From JAEYKI01 sp036679405 (GTDB lineage Bacteria > Bacillota > Clostridia > Christensenellales > Christensenellaceae): a stretch of 64,000 nt of DNA. The stretch covers positions 211,888 to 275,887 of the forward strand of contig JAVBVZ010000034.1 in assembly GCA_036679405.1 (NCBI GenBank), read 5' to 3'. The translations under genes and the position numbers were made by a program. Positions 61,696-64,000 of the stretch are shown here, piece by piece (positions within the stretch are counted from its first letter, which is position 1; each line of letters starts with the position of its first letter). The notes beneath the pieces were generated by a model. The model ran no database searches. It was not told the origin of the DNA and worked only from the letters and a program-made list of their open reading frames with translations.

Positions 61696-61723
61696 ATTAT
61701 AATTATTTTGTTGAATTTTTCAA
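61696..61723 (-). promoter_or_regulatory. Sigma-A promoter of the sugar operon
   Basis: On the minus strand TTGAAA (61718-61723), 16 bases, TATAAT (61696-61701). The -10 is a perfect consensus and the -35 matches five of six. The first start codon is about 120 bases downstream. Confidence 0.72.
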
Positions 61724-61764
61724 GTTTTTTTATAGTTTTTTTATAATTTATTTTTTTTCTATAT

Positions 61765-61801
61765 TTATTCTACAATTATTATCAATTATTCTACAATTAT
61801 T
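61765..61801. repeat. Tandem 16-bp direct repeat upstream of the sugar operon
   Basis: TTATTCTACAATTATT at 61765-61780 and again at 61786-61801, so the repeat period is 21 bases, two helical turns. It lies roughly 40 bases upstream of the -35 box in an AT-rich stretch. It could be a regulator-binding site. The rest of 61574-61914 is very AT-rich and has no gene. Confidence 0.55.
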
Positions 61802-61914
61802 TCCAGTCCGATCCTTTTAAAATTTTCATTTTATCCTTTTTGAAAATGTGATGTTTATCCCGGGAACGATCGCCCTGCAAAAAAAGTTTGTCCCTTTCTA
61901 AAACAGTGAAAATA

Positions 61915-61948
61915 AAAAGGCTTTGCCCATCGTTTTGCAAAGCCTTTT
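61915..61948. terminator. Bidirectional terminator below the FGGY kinase operon
   Basis: AAAAGGCTTTGC (61915-61926) and GCAAAGCCTTTT (61937-61948) form a perfect 12-bp stem with T's on both strands. It would end the minus-strand transcript of the kinase gene, about 220 bases below its stop. Confidence 0.88.
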
Positions 61949-61952
61949 ATAA

Positions 61953-62167
61953 AAAATTAGCAAGTTTTATTTTTACAGATCAAAAACCGGCCTGCTTTTT
62001 AGGGCGCAACGGAGGCTTTCTTTTCTTTGCAACAAATATTTCTGCAATAAAAAAGGTCCGGATATCCGTCCAGGCCGATCCAAGGTATCTGTTTATCCAT
62101 ACCTTGCAGGGCCTCTTCGTTATCCGAACCATATCCGGGGTCACCCCCGGGTCTTTTATTATACAGG
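61953..62167. other. Non-coding gap between kinase stop and terminator
   Basis: It holds two hairpins, CCGGGG/CCCCGG around 62136-62150 and AAGGTAT/ATACCTT around 62085-62108, and no gene with a start and ribosome site. The minus-strand frames through it are open for about 55 codons without a family match. It looks like a 3' untranslated region. Confidence 0.4.
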
Positions 62168-63820
62168 TTATCCCGGCAATTTTTTCAAGCGCCTTAAAAC
62201 ATCATTTTCTCCTCTGCCAAAATAATCGTGCAGCGTTACATATTCTTTATACAGCATATCATACTTGCGGGCATTATCCGCCTCCGGCAGAAATAATTTC
62301 ACGCACGGTTTGCCCATGTTTTTCGCCGCATCCTGTATTGCATCATACCCGCCCTTATCCTTGCCGGCAGCAACCGCGCCGAATATTGCAGAACCCAAAG
62401 CCGGCGCCTGCGGGGAATCCACTACCCGTATTTCCCGGTTCAGGACATCTGCGTAAATTTGCATCAAAAAATCATTTTTCATGGCAATACCGCCGCATGC
62501 GACAATACGTTTTACGGCAATGTTATGTTTTTCAAAATTTTTCAATATCACACGGGTTCCGTAAGCCGTTCCTTCAATTAAAGCACGGTAAATATCTTCC
62601 GGTTTTGTTGCAAGCGTACATCCGATTAAAACGCCGCTTAAAGATGAATCCATCAAAACCGAACGATTGCCGTTCCACCAATCCAGAGCCAGCAGCCCGT
62701 TTTGCCCCGGCTTTTGCTTTGCGGCCTTTTGGCTCAGCAATTCATGGATCCCCATTTTGGCTGTTTTTGCTTCCCGCTCATACGCCTCGGGCACACAATT
62801 TTCTACAAACCAGCTAAAATGGTCTCCTGCACAGGCCTGCCCTGCTTCATATCCAAAATATCCCGGGATCATGCCGTCTTCAACCACACCGCATATCCCC
62901 GCGACAGGTTTTTCCTTTTTTTCTAAGAGCATATGACATGTAGATGTCCCCATGATCATCAGCATAGTCCCTTCCCGGACAACGCCTGAACCTGGCATGG
63001 CCGCATGCGCGTCAATCATTCCTACACTGACGGCAGTCCCTTCCATCAGAGAAAACATTTCCGCCGCCGCCTTTGTCACGAACCCCGCCCTGTTTCCTAT
63101 TGAATAGATCCGGCCGGACAATTTATCCTGCACAAGATTGGAAAGTCTTTCATCAAACGCGCTTAAAATTTTTTGGGGCAAATAACCTTCTTTTTTTGAC
63201 CATGTGCCTTTGTATCCCGCACAACAGCTGTTTCTTTTTTCCTCACCGGTCAGTTGATATACAATCCAATCCGCTGCTTCAATAAATTTGTACGTTTCTA
63301 AATACAGTGCTTCATCTTCCTCAAGGACCTGCCAAATCTTGGGGATCAAATACTCTGAAGAAATTTTGCCTCCAAACCGGTCCAGCAGATCCTGCCTGCC
63401 CATCTCTTTTAAAATACGTGTCATCGCATCCGCCTTATCCTGCGCCGCATGATGTTTCCAAAGTTTCACATAAGCATGCGGACGCTCCGGATATTTTACG
63501 CATAAAGGAACATAATCTTCATCAACGGGCAGTACCGTACAGGCAGTGAAATCCACTCCAATCCCTACAATGTCCTTTGGATCGATATTCGTATTGCGAA
63601 CGATTTCATCAATAACCGTTCGCATACCGTCAATATAATCCTGCGGATGCTGCAGCGCCCATCCTGTACCCAGCCGGCTGCCATCCGGTAAAGCGTCATC
63701 CATTACGCCATACCTGTACTTGCACTCGGAAACAAAGACTTCTTCTCCGGTCCCTACATCGGCAAGCAGCGCCCGCACGGATAATGTTCCAAAATCCAGT
63801 CCCAATGAATATTTAACCAT
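62168..63820 (-). CDS. FGGY carbohydrate kinase, ribulokinase-like
   Basis: A 550-residue kinase. The N-terminus GLDFGTLSVRALLADVGTGEEV and WALQHPQDYIDGM, with GVDFTACTVLPVD, follow the AraB/ribulokinase pattern; LMIMGTSTCHML and YEAGQACAGDHFSWFVE are in the second domain, and the C-terminus ends LHDYFGRGENDVLRRLKKL as in AraB. ATG at 63820 has GGGAG ahead. It follows a FucI-type isomerase gene, so it may phosphorylate ribulose or a related ketose made by that enzyme. Confidence 0.9.
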   Translation of the reverse strand: MVKYSLGLDFGTLSVRALLADVGTGEEVFVSECKYRYGVMDDALPDGSRLGTGWALQHPQDYIDGMRTVIDEIVRNTNIDPKDIVGIGVDFTACTVLPVDEDYVPLCVKYPERPHAYVKLWKHHAAQDKADAMTRILKEMGRQDLLDRFGGKISSEYLIPKIWQVLEEDEALYLETYKFIEAADWIVYQLTGEEKRNSCCAGYKGTWSKKEGYLPQKILSAFDERLSNLVQDKLSGRIYSIGNRAGFVTKAAAEMFSLMEGTAVSVGMIDAHAAMPGSGVVREGTMLMIMGTSTCHMLLEKKEKPVAGICGVVEDGMIPGYFGYEAGQACAGDHFSWFVENCVPEAYEREAKTAKMGIHELLSQKAAKQKPGQNGLLALDWWNGNRSVLMDSSLSGVLIGCTLATKPEDIYRALIEGTAYGTRVILKNFEKHNIAVKRIVACGGIAMKNDFLMQIYADVLNREIRVVDSPQAPALGSAIFGAVAAGKDKGGYDAIQDAAKNMGKPCVKLFLPEADNARKYDMLYKEYVTLHDYFGRGENDVLRRLKKLPG

Positions 63821-63842
63821 CACGATCTCCCAAATAGCCCTT

Positions 63843-64000
63843 TCAACCGTACAGCGGTCCGAAGTTTTTGCAGGCGCGGTAGTCGGCGCCCTCCAGGCCC
63901 TCCGTTCCAAAAGCGTTCCACGCGCTCGGCCGGTAAACCTTCTCTGCGGGCACGTTGTGCATGTTCACCGGGATCCGCAGCATGGACGCTAAAGTGATCA
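63843..64000 (-). CDS. L-fucose/D-arabinose isomerase, C-terminal end (partial)
   Basis: Only the last 51 codons are in the window. The frame reads ITLASMLRIPVNMHNVPAEK and then VYRPSAWNAFGTEGLEGADY, RACKNFGPLYG, and stops at 63843-63845. This matches my recollection of the C-terminus of FucI-type isomerases. It is followed 22 bases later by the kinase start. The rest of the gene lies beyond the window edge. Confidence 0.7.
   Translation of the reverse strand, partial: ITLASMLRIPVNMHNVPAEKVYRPSAWNAFGTEGLEGADYRACKNFGPLYG

Noticed and set aside
61980..62160. A minus-strand open stretch of about 55 codons after the kinase stop, at first taken as a frameshifted kinase tail.
   Set aside because: The kinase already ends at a normal family C-terminus and the stretch has no start with a ribosome site.
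61888..62817. A 309-codon plus-strand open frame crossing the terminator at 61915-61948.
   Set aside because: It runs antisense to the kinase gene and through a terminator hairpin; no recognisable domain.

Overview
The window is about 64 kb from a motile, low-to-mid GC Gram-positive anaerobe of the Bacillota, most likely class Clostridia. The evidence is a flagellar set with FliY, FlbD, YlxF/MotE, YlqG/YlqH-like proteins, a YaaR-family protein, CheC and CheD, TTG/GTG starts with strong AGGAGG ribosome sites, and sigma-28 (SigD) promoters of the TAAA-N15-GCCGATAA type. No tRNA or rRNA gene was seen.

Region 1 (1-34.8 kb) is a near-complete flagellar and chemotaxis cluster, almost all on the minus strand. 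Read in the direction of transcription it runs cheC-cheD-cheY-cheA-fliF-fliG-fliH-fliI-fliJ-motE-fliK-flgD-flgE-flbD-motA-motB-fliL-fliM-fliY-cheB. A secreted-hydrolase-like gene then leads fliD-fliS-fliT-like-yaaR-cheR-cheW-mcp-HD-GYP, followed by flgB-flgC-fliE-fliO-fliP-fliQ-fliR, with fliR cut by the window edge. Two small plus-strand genes (ylqG/ylqH-like) sit in the middle, with a divergent pair of SigD-like promoters between them and the hydrolase-fliD operon. The flagellin gene is on the plus strand at the right end with its own SigD-like promoter.

Region 2 (34.8-46.5 kb) is a CRISPR-Cas island directly behind the flagellin gene. It holds an array of 51 repeats and 50 spacers and an eight-product subtype I-C locus. 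A 58-bp perfect direct repeat, the flagellin stop codon plus its terminator, bounds the island on both sides. The locus is unusual. cas3 lies between cas7 and cas4. The effector genes (cas5-cas8c-cas7-cas3) are AT-rich, while cas4-cas1-cas2 are GC-rich. cas8c carries an internal ribosome site and start that would make a separate Cas11c. cas4 can be full length only if it starts at an ATT codon.

Region 3 (46.6-52.4 kb) has a type B carboxylesterase and a MacB/FtsX-type ABC exporter pair whose permease has a very long coiled-coil insertion. Region 4 (52.5-61.6 kb) is one long minus-strand catabolic operon: URO-D-like methyltransferase, DhaK, sugar-binding lipoprotein, RbsA-like ATPase, two RbsC-like permeases, DhaL, DeoR regulator and RpiB/LacAB-family isomerase. 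The gene set suggests uptake of a small sugar or polyol, phosphorylation of a short ketose and isomerisation; the substrate is not known. A near-consensus promoter and two kinds of repeat that could be operators lie upstream. Region 5 (62.2-64 kb) is a ribulokinase-like FGGY kinase behind the 3' end of an L-fucose/D-arabinose isomerase gene.
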